Counted from the stretch's first letter, positions 33,270 to 42,613 are shown. The stretch: DNA of 64,000 nucleotides from Herbidospora mongoliensis (GCF_001570545.1 NZ_BBXD01000009.1:124001-188000), one strand, 5' to 3'. The notes: a model not told the origin generated them from the letters alone. Program-made: numbers and translations.

Positions 33270-33298
33270 CAGCGCCCCGGCCAATGGCGAGGGCGCTG
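33270..33298. terminator. Hairpin terminator
   Basis: CAGCGCCC (33270-33277) pairs perfectly with GGGCGCTG (33291-33298) around a 13-base loop. It lies just past the 3' end of the inverted GH31 copy and could also stop transcripts from the SUKH gene. It differs in sequence from the hairpin after the intact GH31 copy. Confidence 0.55.
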
Positions 33299-33310
33299 TG
33301 ACCTGAATCG

Positions 33311-34847
33311 TCAGAACGAGCCTGAGGTCGTTCCTCCCGAACCGCTCGCCGGTGCGGTGAACACCGTGTTCCCGCCCGGTTCCCAGGCGTCTGCGGTGTT
33401 CGGGAAGTCGGCCTCCTGGCGCTTCACGCACTTCCATTCGACGGAGGCTCCAGGTGGCAGTTTGGAGATGGTCGCCGTCCACGTCGGATACGACGTCGGC
33501 GACAGCTTGACCGCGCTGGCCACCGACCACGCCCCGAGCTGCGGCACATTCCCCACCGCGTAGACCGACTGCCCGGCGGTGGTGGTCCCGTTTGCGCAAC
33601 TGAACGTCAGGGCGGAAGGCGTCTGCCCGATCGTGAACGCAAACGTCTTCGCCGTCCCGACAGCAGTCGACGCCGACTTCGCGACGACCACGCCGCCGCC
33701 CGCGTTGTACCAGCCGCTCGACGCCGCGTCGAAAGCCGCCTTGGACGCGTGCTGCGTCAGCGCGGACCCGTTCAGCGTCACCCCGCCGGCCTGCGTGTCC
33801 GCCACCAGTTCCACCACGTTCGAGCGCGACGCCGGCGCTCCCGTGTAGGTCCCGGAAGAGGCCGCGACCGTCACGGTCGCCACCGACCCCGAAAGAGACT
33901 GACTCAACGCGGTCGTCCGCACCGAGCCCGACTTGTAGGCGGTCGAAGATCCGTCATCCTCGTAAAGGGTGAAAGAACTTGCGGTCGGCGATGCGTAGAC
34001 CCGGGCGATCAGCTCGTTCCGGGTGGACGCGTCGGTGCGCTTCCCGAGAACATTCATGGTCTTGTCGTCCACGAACATCTTGGGAATGATCGCCCCGGCC
34101 CGAGCGAACGTCGGCAGCCGGAACTCGCCGTTCACCCACAAAGGACGGTCGTTGAACCACTGGCCGGTCGACACGAGCTTCTCGCCGGTCGCGTAGTCGT
34201 ACCAGGTCCCGGCGGGCAGGTACATGTTCCGCGACCGCTCGTCCTCCCCAGCCACCACGCCGACCAGCAGGTCCTTGCCGATCAGCTTCTGGTGTCCCAT
34301 CTCCCGGACCGCAGGATCGTTCTGGTAGTGGTAGACCAGCGGCGGAACCACCGGCTCCCCGGTCAGGTGGGCCCGGTGCGCCAGCGAGTAGTAGTAAGGC
34401 GTCAGCTCATACCGCCGCCGCAGGTTCCCCAGGTTGCTGGCCACGTCGCCGATCGAGTCGGGCGAGGTCGCCGCGCAGTTGCACAGGTTCTCGGTGTGCG
34501 GCCGCAGCGGCACCTCGAACCACGCGCCGTTGGCGAACCACTGCGTGTAGAGCTCGTTCAGGTCCGAGTCGAGCATCTCCCGCCGGAACCCGCCGATGTC
34601 CGAGCCGAAGTAGTCGATCCCCGACATGGACATGTGCATCTGGACGTTCTGCTGCTGCGCCAGCGCCGTCAGCTTCGACCCGATGTCGGCCGACCACATC
34701 GCCACGCCGTGCCGCTGCATCCCGCTCGCCCCGGACCGGGCGAGCATGAACGGCCGGGCAGGACTCCAGCCGTCCAGTCGGCGGCGTCGTACATCTCCGG
34801 TTCGCCCAGGTCCAGCCAGTGCCCGAGGATCCCCTGGCTGCTCAGAG
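33311..34847 (-). pseudogene. Truncated, inverted second copy of the GH31-CBM20 gene
   Basis: It matches the 3' 1.6 kb of the intact gene (25407-27028), beginning at CTCTGAGCAGCC and ending at the same stop. The 5' 1.2 kb is absent, cut off at the IS5-type element. An 88-bp deletion (equivalent to 25501-25588), bounded by CGG on both sides, shifts the frame; downstream a 478-codon open stretch remains from 34747. The GH31 part is almost identical to the intact copy, while the CBM20 part differs at about six residues. It cannot make a working enzyme: the nucleophile region lies before the frameshift and the N-terminus is lost. Confidence 0.9.
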
Positions 34848-34881
34848 GTTGTTTAATCCTGGGAGTTCCGATTAGTTCTGT

Positions 34882-35727
34882 TCAGGTGATTCGCCAGGTT
34901 GGTGTGCTTTCGCCGGTGAGGCGGCGGGACATGTTGTCGATCATCGCGAGGTGGATCATGGCCTCTGAGCTGGCGGGCAGTGTTTCGTAGTCGCGGGCCA
35001 GGCGGCGGTGGAACATCAGCCAGCCGAAGGTGCGCTCGATGGCCCAGCGTCGGGGTAGTGGGGTGAATCCTCTGGTGGCGGGCGGGCGTTGGACGATCTG
35101 CAGGTCGATGCCGGCGGTGGCGGCGTGTTCGACGAGATGGTGGCGATAGCCGCCGTCGGCCCAGGCCTTGACGATGGTGGGATGCCCGGCGGCGATGCGG
35201 TCGATGAGGGTGGTGGCGGCGGTGGAGTCCTGGACGCTGGCGGCGGCGACCAGGACCGCGAGCAGAAGTCCGAGGGTGTCGGTGACGATGTGGCGCTTGC
35301 GGCCGACGATCTTCTTGGCGGCGTCGATGCCCTGGCTGCCGGCGGGGACGTCGGTGGAGGTTTTCACGCTCTGGGCGTCGATGAGGCAGGCGGAGGGGTC
35401 GGGGGTGCAGTCCTCAGCGGTGCGGACCATGCGGCGCAGCAGGCCGCCCAGCTGGATGAAGACCTCGTCGTCGCGCCAGGCGGCGAAGTACCAGTAGACG
35501 GTGGCCCAGGGCGGGTAGTCGCGGGGCAGGTGACGCCAGGGGATGCCGGTGCGGTCGACGTACAGGATCGCGTTCAGGATGGCGCGCAGGGCGGTGGCCT
35601 GGCGCCGTTCGCGCCAGGCGGCCAGGACGGGTTCGACGAGATGCCACCGGGCGTCGGACAGGTCACTGGGATACTTCTGGTGTTCGTCCATGCGCAGGGC
35701 GTATCGCAGGTCTATGGCCCGGTGCAT
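34882..35727 (-). CDS. IS5-family transposase (left copy)
   Basis: 281 residues with the DDE catalytic pattern of the IS5 (IS427-like) group: Asp in CLIDAQSVKTS, Asp in AWADGGYRHH, and Glu in WAIERTFGWLMFHRRLARDYE. The N-terminal YPSDLSDARWHLVEPVL segment is the usual DUF4096-type start. It lacks a ten-residue segment (GIGRRPGHDL in the right copy) near residue 50, a 30-bp in-frame difference. It is probably still a complete open frame. Confidence 0.85.
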   Translation of the reverse strand: MHRAIDLRYALRMDEHQKYPSDLSDARWHLVEPVLAAWRERRQATALRAILNAILYVDRTGIPWRHLPRDYPPWATVYWYFAAWRDDEVFIQLGGLLRRMVRTAEDCTPDPSACLIDAQSVKTSTDVPAGSQGIDAAKKIVGRKRHIVTDTLGLLLAVLVAAASVQDSTAATTLIDRIAAGHPTIVKAWADGGYRHHLVEHAATAGIDLQIVQRPPATRGFTPLPRRWAIERTFGWLMFHRRLARDYETLPASSEAMIHLAMIDNMSRRLTGESTPTWRIT

Positions 35728-36142
35728 TCCCCCGGGAGGTCACACTAGCCAGTACCTCCGGCGGGACGAGGAACGAAAGAGACGCGAGAGGGCATCGCGG
35801 GTCCAGACAGGACCAAACACGCAAAAGATGGGCACATCTATCTCAGCGGCCCCAAGCGGGAATACAGGAACCATCAAAAATGCTTCACCCGAACTGCACT
35901 GAACAGCGAAACGGAGATATCGTCACGTATGCGGTTAACTCCCGTTTTCGCTGGTCGGAGCGGTTCGGGGGGAGCGTTTCCGATGGCGCCTGTACTCCCG
36001 CGAGGGGCCGCTGGGATGGATGCGGCCGTCTTTTGCGTGTTTGGTCCTGTCTGGACCCGCGATGCCCTCCCGCGTCCCTTCTGCTCGTCGACCTGCCGGA
36101 GGCATTGGCCGGCGTGACTCCACAATATGACTTCACGGGGGA

Positions 36143-37018
36143 ATGTACCGGGCCATCGACCTGCGATACGCCCTGCGCATGGACGAACACCAGAAGTATC
36201 CCAGTGACCTGTCCGACGCCCGCTGGCACCTCGTCGAACCCGTCCTGGCCGCCTGGCGCGAACGGCGCCAGGCCACCGCCCTGGGCATCGGCCGCAGACC
36301 CGGCCACGACCTGCGGGCCATCCTGAACGCGATCCTGTACGTCGACCGGACCGGGATCCCCTGGCGTTACCTGCCCCGCGACTACCCGCCCTGGGCCACC
36401 GTCTACTGGTACTTCGCCGCCTGGCGCGACGATGAGGTCTTCGTCCAGCTGGGCGGCCTGCTGCGCCGCCTGGTCCGCACCGCCGAAGGCCGCGACGCCG
36501 AGCCTTCCGCCTGCCTCATCGACGCCCAGAGCGTGAAGACCTCCACCGACGTCCCGGTCACCGACCAGGGCGTGGACGCCGCCAAGAAGATCGTCGGCCG
36601 CAAGCGCCACATCGTCACCGACACCCTCGGACTTCTGCTCGCGGTCCTGGTCACCGCTGCCAGCGTTCAGGACTCCGCCGCCGGCACCACCCTCATCGAC
36701 CACATCGCCGCCGAGCACCCCGCCATCTCCAAGGTCTGGGCCGACGGCGGCTACCGCCACCAGCTGGTCGAACACGCCGCCACCGTCGGCATCGACCTAC
36801 AGATCGTCCAACGCCCGCCCGCCACCAGGGGATTCACCCCGCTACCCCGACGCTGGACGGTCGAGCGCACCTTCGGCTGGCTGATGTTCCACCGCCGCCT
36901 GGCCCGCGACTACGAAACCCTGCCCGCCAGCTCGGAGGCCATGATCCACCTCGCGATGATCGACAATATGTCCCGCCGCCTGACCGGCGAAAGCACACCA
37001 ACCTGGCGAAACACCTGA
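36143..37018 (+). CDS. IS5-family transposase (right copy)
   Basis: 291 residues, about 93% identical by eye to the left copy and in inverted orientation. The DDE residues are in the same places (CLIDAQSVKTS, VWADGGYRHQ, WTVERTFGWLMFHRR). It contains the extra GIGRRPGHDL segment. Its promoter region is part of the palindrome arm. Confidence 0.85.
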   Translation: MYRAIDLRYALRMDEHQKYPSDLSDARWHLVEPVLAAWRERRQATALGIGRRPGHDLRAILNAILYVDRTGIPWRYLPRDYPPWATVYWYFAAWRDDEVFVQLGGLLRRLVRTAEGRDAEPSACLIDAQSVKTSTDVPVTDQGVDAAKKIVGRKRHIVTDTLGLLLAVLVTAASVQDSAAGTTLIDHIAAEHPAISKVWADGGYRHQLVEHAATVGIDLQIVQRPPATRGFTPLPRRWTVERTFGWLMFHRRLARDYETLPASSEAMIHLAMIDNMSRRLTGESTPTWRNT

Positions 37019-37083
37019 ACAGCACTAATCGGAACTCACAGGATTAAACAACCTCTAAGGTCCGTTCGGGAACTGCCGCGCTC

Positions 37084-38157
37084 GTAGCTATTCAGCTTGA
37101 GTCGGACGTGAGTGCCTGACTCGTGCCCGAGCGCCCGAGTTGATCACTATGGGGGTTGCCGGGATCATGAGGCTTCGTGTCCGAGTCGCCGTCTTTCGCC
37201 GCTGAACTGGTTGAGCTACGAGCGGGGCTGGCCGAGGCTCGGGTGGTGATCCGGGATCTCCGCGAGATCATCGAGGCGAAGGATGCCGCGCTGACCGCCA
37301 AGGACTTACAGGTCGCCGCGCTGCGGGCGACGAATGAGGCACAAGCCGAGCAACTGGTAACGCTGGCCGCTCGGGTGGAGGAGCTGGAACGCCAGAAGGG
37401 CCGCGGCTCGGGGAACTCCGGGAAGCCGCCGAGTTCGGATTCGATCTATACGAAGAAGACGGCGGCGCGGGATCGGTCGCAGCGAGAGCGCGGACGACGG
37501 AATCCCGGTAAACAGCCAGGTGAGCCGGGGACCACGATGAAGCTCATCGACAATGCGGACGTGCGGATCGAGTGTCCGCAGTCAGGTTGCGACGGGTGCG
37601 GGGCCGAGGAGGTGGCCACCGGGTGGACGGCCGCCGTCCGTGGCAAGGTCGCCGCGCTGCTGGCCGGGGGTGGGTTCGCCGAACACTTGCGTGAGCTGCT
37701 GCGGACGGCTCCGGCGTTGCATGTCGATGAGACTTTGGTGTGGGGCTCATCTCCTGCGCGACCTCAAGGACCTGTACGAGTTCGAGCCCAGGCCGCAGGC
37801 GTGGGCGGCCACGATGGCCGCGCTGCTGTGTGAGGCCAACGAGGCGGCCAAGACCGCTCGCGCCGCCGGTCAGGTCGCCCTGCCCGAGCCGGTGCTCGCT
37901 GACCTGCTCGCCCGCTATCGCGAGCTGGTCAGTCAGGGCTTCAGCGACAACCTGTACCGGCGTACGCGCGTCGCCGGGGACGCGGTCCGGCTCGACTCCT
38001 ACCTGTCCACCGCAGCCAAGTGGGGCATCGACAAACTCGACGCTCTCAAGCAGTTGTTCACTACGGGACGCCCATGGCTCCCACCAGCGCTCACACCAGC
38101 CACGGCCACATGACCCCGTCGATCGATCTATCGGGCTGCCTCAGCCTGAATAGCTAC
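37084..38157 (+). pseudogene. Degenerate IS66-type element
   Basis: Terminal inverted repeats GTAGCTATTCAG-CTTGAG (37084-37101) and CTCAG-CCTGAATAGCTAC (38140-38157) bound a broken transposase. The first part (37177-37640) has the IS66 coiled coil (ALRATNEAQAEQLVTLAARV), the KPPSSDS motif and a Cys cluster. An internal deletion near 37640 joins it to a region around the DDE site (LHVDETLVWG). A frame change near 37740 then continues as HLLRDLKDLYEFE and ends in YLSTAAKWGIDKLDALKQLF. It cannot transpose by itself. Confidence 0.75.
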
Positions 38158-38800
38158 GTCCAGGGGTTGCCGAGAAGCGCGTCATGAAGCGCGCGGGCAG
38201 CGTTTTGGCCGTTCTTGCGGACGGTGGAGATGCAGCCGCGGATGGCCAGGAAGACCTGAGCGCCTTTGATTGAGCCAGGGCGAGCCAGCGCCAATGCCGT
38301 GGCAGGTGGAGGGTGAGGTGGCCGCGTCCGTGCCGGGACAGGCGGGCGGGCACGGCTATCAGATTCCGGCGGAGCGTGGCACCGCGAGCCCTGGCATGGA
38401 CGGAACCGGCCAGGCAGCCGGTCGCACGCAACAGGTTGTGCGTGATGGCAGCGCAGGTCAGCCAGGCGGCGTTCGCGGCGAAGCCGCCGGAGGGAAGGTG
38501 TGCGAGCGGGCCGTCGGCCAGGTCGGCGAGGACCTGCTCGACGATCGCGTGATCACGATGCTGCTGTTCGGCCTGGACCAGGTGGAACGGGCTGTCGGTG
38601 AACACCGCTCCATCGTCGTGCCGGTCCCATGCCCGCAGGGCCTGCACCGCCGCGCGGACCTTCGCTCTCGGGTGCCGTGGGAACGGGATGACCAGGTCCG
38701 CGTCAGAGGGGCCGCCGCTTTCGCCCAGGCCCTCGATCGATGCGGGACTGACCAGGTTGGGGCGGTAGTGGAGTACGGGGTCACCGCCCGCCCGCCTCAC
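38158..38800 (-). pseudogene. Mosaic transposase remnant (IS1380-type plus an unrelated C-terminal fragment)
   Basis: On the minus strand 38800-38280 encodes the C-terminal part of an IS1380-family transposase (AEQQHRDHAIVEQVLADLAD, GFAANAAWLTCAAITHNLLR). From 38262 to 38158 a different frame reads IKGAQVFLAIRGCISTVRKN followed by ALLGNPW, the end of another transposase, abutting the IS66 terminal repeat. The N-terminal half of the IS1380 gene is missing. It is evidence of repeated insertion into the same spot. Confidence 0.65.
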
Positions 38801-38839
38801 GCCGTGCGCGGTGCCCTGCTGCGCGTGCAGAAGGGGCGC

Positions 38840-38870
38840 CCAGGGTATCGACTGGAGGGCGATACCCTGG
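38840..38870. terminator. Hairpin downstream of the secreted-protein gene
   Basis: CCAGGGTATCG (38840-38850) and CGATACCCTGG (38860-38870) form a perfect 11-bp stem with a 9-base loop, 90 bases past the stop of the minus-strand secreted protein and next to IS debris. There is no T-run. Confidence 0.45.
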
Positions 38871-38960
38871 CCCGATCCGCCTCCTCGCGAAGAAGCAGTG
38901 CGTCGCTTGGAGCGGCCGTCTCGCCACGGCCACCTGGCAGAGCGGCTGGACCCGCTGCGA

Positions 38961-39377
38961 CTAGAGCCGCTTCTCGTGCCAGGTGTAATAGAGGTAGGTG
39001 CTGCCGGGCCCGGTCATCGTGCCGTAGACCTGCCAGAAGCTGTTCGGGGCGAGCGAGAAGCGGAAGACCTTGTCACCGGGCTGGTCGTCCACGAAGGCGG
39101 TCTGTGTGCCGTTGTTCCAGATCCGCACTTCGATCGTGAACGTCGAGGTGTCCGGGATGTCGAGGCAGATCTCGTAGTCGTACGACCACGAGCCGCCGAT
39201 GTTGTAGCTACGCCCGTCGATGGCCCCCCGCTCCATGTTGGTGGGGATATAGCTGTTGTACGCCCGCGTGTACCCGCCAGCCGAGCAGTCGACCGCGGAG
39301 GTGGCCGCGGACGCGGGATTGATGCCGGTGAGCATGGCGCCGATGACGCCGATGAGAACGAAGATGGTGCGCTTCAT
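38961..39377 (-). CDS. Secreted protein of unknown function
   Basis: 138 residues from the ATG at 39377, chosen because AGGAG lies just upstream. A clear Sec signal peptide (MKRTIFVLIGVIGAMLTG) with likely cleavage after ASA. The mature part is about 110 residues, rich in Tyr, Ser, Trp and Gly, with two Cys that could form a disulfide, and looks all-beta (YDYEICLDIPDTSTFTIEVR). I do not recognise the family. It stands alone next to IS remnants. Confidence 0.7.
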   Translation of the reverse strand: MKRTIFVLIGVIGAMLTGINPASAATSAVDCSAGGYTRAYNSYIPTNMERGAIDGRSYNIGGSWSYDYEICLDIPDTSTFTIEVRIWNNGTQTAFVDDQPGDKVFRFSLAPNSFWQVYGTMTGPGSTYLYYTWHEKRL

Positions 39378-39745
39378 GCCTCTCCTCATCCGTGCAAGTG
39401 AGCCTCCAACCAATTAGTTGAAGACTGAACTGATTCTGATGAGGTCGCCGTAGTCGGACAAGGCCGGGCGGGGATTTCCACAGATTCGAGTCAAACGGGC
39501 CACGTTGAACTGCACTGATGAATCCGTTCTGCTTCTTTCGGCTGAACTTAGGCTGAAAGAAGCAGGTCAGGGGATTCAAAGGTGGCCGTCGCCTGGTGGT
39601 GAAGATCGCCCGTCGGTGCTCATCGAGCGCGGGAGGGTCACGGCGGCAAAGCGGTGGCGTCCTGGTCCGGCGGCATGCGCCGCAGGCTCGACCTGTCCAT
39701 GACACTGGCCGGCTCACTCCCGGCGCACCGAGATCTTCGCAGGTC
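39378..39745. other. Intergenic stretch with a strong hairpin
   Basis: No convincing coding sequence. Just upstream of the secreted-protein gene the sequence is AT-richer (ACCAATTAGTTGAAGACTGAACTG begins about 39408) and should hold its promoter. CTGCTTCTTTC at 39529-39539 pairs perfectly with GAAAGAAGCAG at 39555-39565, an 11-bp stem with a 15-base loop, probably a terminator. Nothing else can be named. Confidence 0.5.
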
Positions 39746-40396
39746 CTATCCGCGGGACAGGAGAAGGTCGGTGAGGCGCCGGCGGGCGGGCTCGTCGCCG
39801 GCGAGGTGCAGCAGGCCGGATCCGACCGCGTCGTCGACGGTGATGCGCCGTTCGCACACGTTCCGGAGGGTGTCGAGATCGGTGGTGAGTACGGCGTCGG
39901 GCGGTCCGGGCGGTGGTCGGCGGTCGATGAGCAGCGCGTTCTCGGTGACCTCGGTGACGTAGACGTCTTGGTCGATGCGGAGTTCGTAGTGGCCGCGGAG
40001 TTCGGCGGCGCGGGTCACGTCGAAGAGCGTTTTGACGCTGAGCAGCAGGGAGTCGATTCCGAGCGGGCGGTCGGGCGGCGAGGGAGCCTGGCTGCCCCAG
40101 CGGCCGAGCTGGAGCAGGATGGGCTCCAGCTCGCGGCCCCATTCGGTGAGTTCGTAGAGGTGGACCCGGGCCGGGGGCCCCAGGTCCACGCGCCGGACGA
40201 CGCCGTGCTCGGCCAGGTCGCGCAGCCGCTGGCTCAGGACGTTGGGGCTCACACCGGGCAGGCCGGCGAGCAGGTCGCCGAAGCGCTTGGGGCCGAGCAG
40301 GAGGTCCCGCACCACCAGCACCGCCCACCGCTCGCCGATGACGTCGAAGCCACGGGCCAGACCGCACGAGTCCCCATAGCTACGTCTTCCGCTCAT
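39746..40396 (-). CDS. HxlR-family transcriptional regulator
   Basis: 216 residues. The N-terminal winged helix has the HxlR signature: a Cys near the start (DSCGLARGFDVIGERWAVLVVRD), LLLGPKRFGDL, and PGVSPNVLSQRLRDLAEHG. The C-terminal 100 residues form an extra domain of the SCP2-like type seen in longer HxlR proteins. It diverges from a flavin-type oxidase-like gene, with an inverted repeat between them that is likely its operator. Confidence 0.88.
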   Translation of the reverse strand: MSGRRSYGDSCGLARGFDVIGERWAVLVVRDLLLGPKRFGDLLAGLPGVSPNVLSQRLRDLAEHGVVRRVDLGPPARVHLYELTEWGRELEPILLQLGRWGSQAPSPPDRPLGIDSLLLSVKTLFDVTRAAELRGHYELRIDQDVYVTEVTENALLIDRRPPPGPPDAVLTTDLDTLRNVCERRITVDDAVGSGLLHLAGDEPARRRLTDLLLSRG

Positions 40397-40427
40397 ACCT
40401 CCAGGCTAGCGCCGATCCTCATTTAGG

Positions 40428-40463
40428 AGTAAAGCTTGTTTTTTAGGAGCAACCCACTTTACT
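40428..40463. promoter_or_regulatory. Candidate HxlR operator
   Basis: AGTAAAG (40428-40434) and CTTTACT (40457-40463) are perfect inverted copies 22 bases apart. The direct repeat TTTAGGAG occurs at 40422 and 40442. The site is in the 76-bp divergent promoter region of the HxlR and PPOX-like genes. Confidence 0.5.
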
Positions 40464-40472
40464 TTGGGCCCC

Positions 40473-40994
40473 ATGGGCCTTTCCGACCAAGAAGCGAGGC
40501 GGCTGCCGCAAGGTGACACGCGGCTGCTGGACACCCCCACCGCACAGAACCTGCTGACCAGTTCCCTGGTCGCCCGCCTGGCGTACCCCGGCAAGGACGG
40601 GACGCCGCGGTTGATCCCGGTGAACTTCCGGTGGACCGGAGAGGAGCTGGTGATCGGCGCGTTCGCCGGCAACTACAAGGTCCGGGACCTGCGGGCCCGT
40701 CCTGACGTCGCGGTCTGCGTCGACACCGCCGACGGTCTCCCGCAGGTGCTCATGCTCCGTGGCCGGGTCACGCTCGCCGAGGTCGACGGCGTCCTTCCCG
40801 AATACGCCGAGATGCAACGGTCGGCGATGGGCGAGGAGGCGGGCGCCGCATACGTGAAGGCGATCGACCGGCCAGGGTTGCGGATGGTCCGCATCGCCCT
40901 GCGACCGGCCTGGGCCGGCGTCCTTGACTTCCGGGAGCGGTTCCCCGAAAAGACGCCGCAACCCGTCATGGCCGCCCTCCGCGGCGACCGATGA
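40473..40994 (+). CDS. Pyridoxamine 5'-phosphate oxidase-fold flavin-binding protein
   Basis: 173 residues from ATG 40473. The split-barrel FMN-binding fold is recognisable from NLLTSSLVARLAYPGKDGTPRLIPVNFRW and KVRDLRARPDVAVCVDT. Such proteins bind FMN or F420 and act as reductases or oxidases on small molecules. It is divergent from the HxlR regulator and coupled to the reductase gene that follows, so the three probably form a small redox or detoxification unit. The substrate is unknown. Confidence 0.82.
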   Translation: MGLSDQEARRLPQGDTRLLDTPTAQNLLTSSLVARLAYPGKDGTPRLIPVNFRWTGEELVIGAFAGNYKVRDLRARPDVAVCVDTADGLPQVLMLRGRVTLAEVDGVLPEYAEMQRSAMGEEAGAAYVKAIDRPGLRMVRIALRPAWAGVLDFRERFPEKTPQPVMAALRGDR

Positions 40995-41011
40995 ATCCGA
41001 AGGAGACGCGG

Positions 41012-41596
41012 ATGCGCAGAATCGTGGTCTCGATGTGGATCACCCTCGACGGCTTCGTCGCGGGCCCGCAGGACGAGATGGGCTGGCTGCTGGTCGACGA
41101 ACGACTCCAGAAGTACGAGCAGGACCTGGTGGACACCGCCGGCGGCCTGCTGCTGGGCCGGGTCACCCACGGCGACTTCGCCGGACACTGGCCGAAAGCC
41201 GCCCAGAGTCCCGATCAACCCGATGAGGTGCTCGCCTACGCCCGGCGCCTCGACGCCCTGGAGAAGATCGTCGTCTCCGCCTCGGGTCGAACCGCGACGT
41301 GGCGGAACACCCGCAGGATCGACCGCGTCGAGGCCGATGAGATCGATGAACTCAAGCGCGGTTCCGGCGGGGACCTCGTGGTCTACGGCAGCCTAGGGGT
41401 GATCCGGTCCCTCGGCGATCTCGGGCTCGTCGACGAATTTCACCTCTTGGTGCACCCCGTGTTCCTCCGCCGGGGCAAGGCACTGTTCGACGACGGACGG
41501 GACCCCTTGGAACTGGAGCTGGTCTCCGCCGAACCCTTTCCCTCCGGCGTCGTGCTGATGAAATACCGTCCTGCGGGTGTCGCGTCTCTGTCATGA
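41012..41596 (+). CDS. Dihydrofolate-reductase-fold protein (RibD C-terminal/YwjB-like)
   Basis: 194 residues from ATG 41012, which has AGGAG six bases before it; an ATG at 40991 overlapping the previous stop is the alternative. The family pattern is clear: MRRIVVSMWITLDGFVAGP at the start, LLLGRVTHGDF, and DLVVYGSLGVIRSL near the nucleotide site. These are NADPH-dependent reductase-like proteins, not true folate enzymes. It sits in an operon with the flavin-binding gene under likely HxlR control. Confidence 0.85.
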   Translation: MRRIVVSMWITLDGFVAGPQDEMGWLLVDERLQKYEQDLVDTAGGLLLGRVTHGDFAGHWPKAAQSPDQPDEVLAYARRLDALEKIVVSASGRTATWRNTRRIDRVEADEIDELKRGSGGDLVVYGSLGVIRSLGDLGLVDEFHLLVHPVFLRRGKALFDDGRDPLELELVSAEPFPSGVVLMKYRPAGVASLS

Positions 41597-42031
41597 GGGT
41601 CCCAGTAGCCCGTACGACGAGTGCCGCGCCACTCGGGCGGATTCTTGACGACCACCGCCGACACGTCCGATGTGGTGAGCGTCCGCAGAATGCGAATGCC
41701 GGCGAGTTCCTGACGGAACCGCCACCATCGTTCCACATCTCCCCGGTCACGCCCGTGCACAGCGCCGCCACGGCGGCGGGAAGCCACCATTCAGGGCCCA
41801 ACAGGGATCCGCAGTAGCCCGTGTGGGCGAACCTGTCCTACCCCACGGGACGGCGCCGGGCGCTCTGCTGTGAGCTCGCGTGACGAGGACGGTTCGGGGA
41901 CGGACCGCACGCGGCTGAGCGGACGGCTGGAAGGGGAGACATGCGTACGCGGGGCGAGTGACCGTGAGTCCTCGTATTCCCCGCTGGTTACCGACCGCAC
42001 GGGCACGCAACGGGCCCAGGGCAAGGATGGC
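41597..42031. other. Intergenic, possible gene debris
   Basis: No complete gene. On the minus strand 41600-41700 reads LRTLTTSDVSAVVVKNPPEW followed by RGTRRTGYWDP, which looks protein-like but has no start or continuation. I treat it as debris of an unknown gene. No repeats or RNA genes were seen. Confidence 0.3.
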
Positions 42032-42556
42032 TCAGTGACCGGCCGGAGGCGGATCGTTCCGCAGTCTGCTGTACATCCAGCCATCGCGCCACTGACCGGC
42101 GCGGAACTCCACCGCGCGTAGGACGCCCTCCAGTATGAAGCCGGCCTTCTCCAGCGACTTCTGTTCTGCGATGTTCTCCGGGTGGGTGGCCGCCTGGATG
42201 CGCTCGACGGGAGTGTGAGTGAACAGGTAGTCGCAGAGCATCGCCTGCGCGCGCCACCCGATGCCACGCCCACGCCAGTCCGGAAGCAGGGCGATCCCTA
42301 TCTCCCAGTATCGCGAGACCCCGAACCCTCGGGACGACCAGCTCATGATGCCCGCGGCCGTGCCGTCGACCTCGACTATGACCCTGCTGTCATCGTCGCC
42401 CAGGTAGCCGTCGGTAGCGTAGCGCCGCGCCGGGGCCTGTGCGTCGCGGAACCCCGTCCAGTCGAGGCCGATCAATCCCGGCTCCGTGGCGAAACGCCGG
42501 AACATGGCGAGATCGTCCTCTGTCACCGGCCGCATTCGTACCTCATGCGGGCTCAT
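42032..42556 (-). CDS. GNAT-family N-acetyltransferase (RimJ/RimL-like)
   Basis: 174 residues from ATG 42556 (a GTG at 42559 is in frame); GGAGGAGG is the ribosome-binding site. The acetyl-CoA pyrophosphate-binding motif is LLPDWRGRGIGWRAQAML (R-G-x-G-I/G type), and the C-terminal ATHPENIAEQKSLEKAGFILEG is the usual conserved end of this class. It acetylates an amine, often a protein N-terminus or an antibiotic. It stands alone; the substrate is unknown. Confidence 0.88.
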   Translation of the reverse strand: MSPHEVRMRPVTEDDLAMFRRFATEPGLIGLDWTGFRDAQAPARRYATDGYLGDDDSRVIVEVDGTAAGIMSWSSRGFGVSRYWEIGIALLPDWRGRGIGWRAQAMLCDYLFTHTPVERIQAATHPENIAEQKSLEKAGFILEGVLRAVEFRAGQWRDGWMYSRLRNDPPPAGH

Positions 42557-42613
42557 CACGCCTCCTCCCCTGTGGTGCGTTCGTCCGCCAAGATCGCGTT
42601 GCTGGCCCGGACC

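Larger units (their letters stand above)
34844..37056. mobile_element. Palindromic pair of IS5-type elements
   Basis: Two inverted copies, each about 1.1 kb, meet near 35925. Both outer ends carry the same terminal repeat, AGAGGTTGTTTAATCCTG (34844 inward, and its complement ending at 37056). The similarity continues through both transposases and through 350-400 bp upstream of them to the centre. No copy of the terminal repeat is seen at the inner junction, so these are not two complete side-by-side insertions but an inverted duplication. No cargo lies between them. Confidence 0.8.

Noticed and set aside
34844-37056. Composite transposon with cargo
   Set aside because: Nothing but the upstream regions of the two transposases lies between the copies.
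41440-41790. Minus-strand frame with a protein-like middle
   Set aside because: It runs antisense into the reductase gene and has no start signal; kept only as possible debris in the intergenic note.
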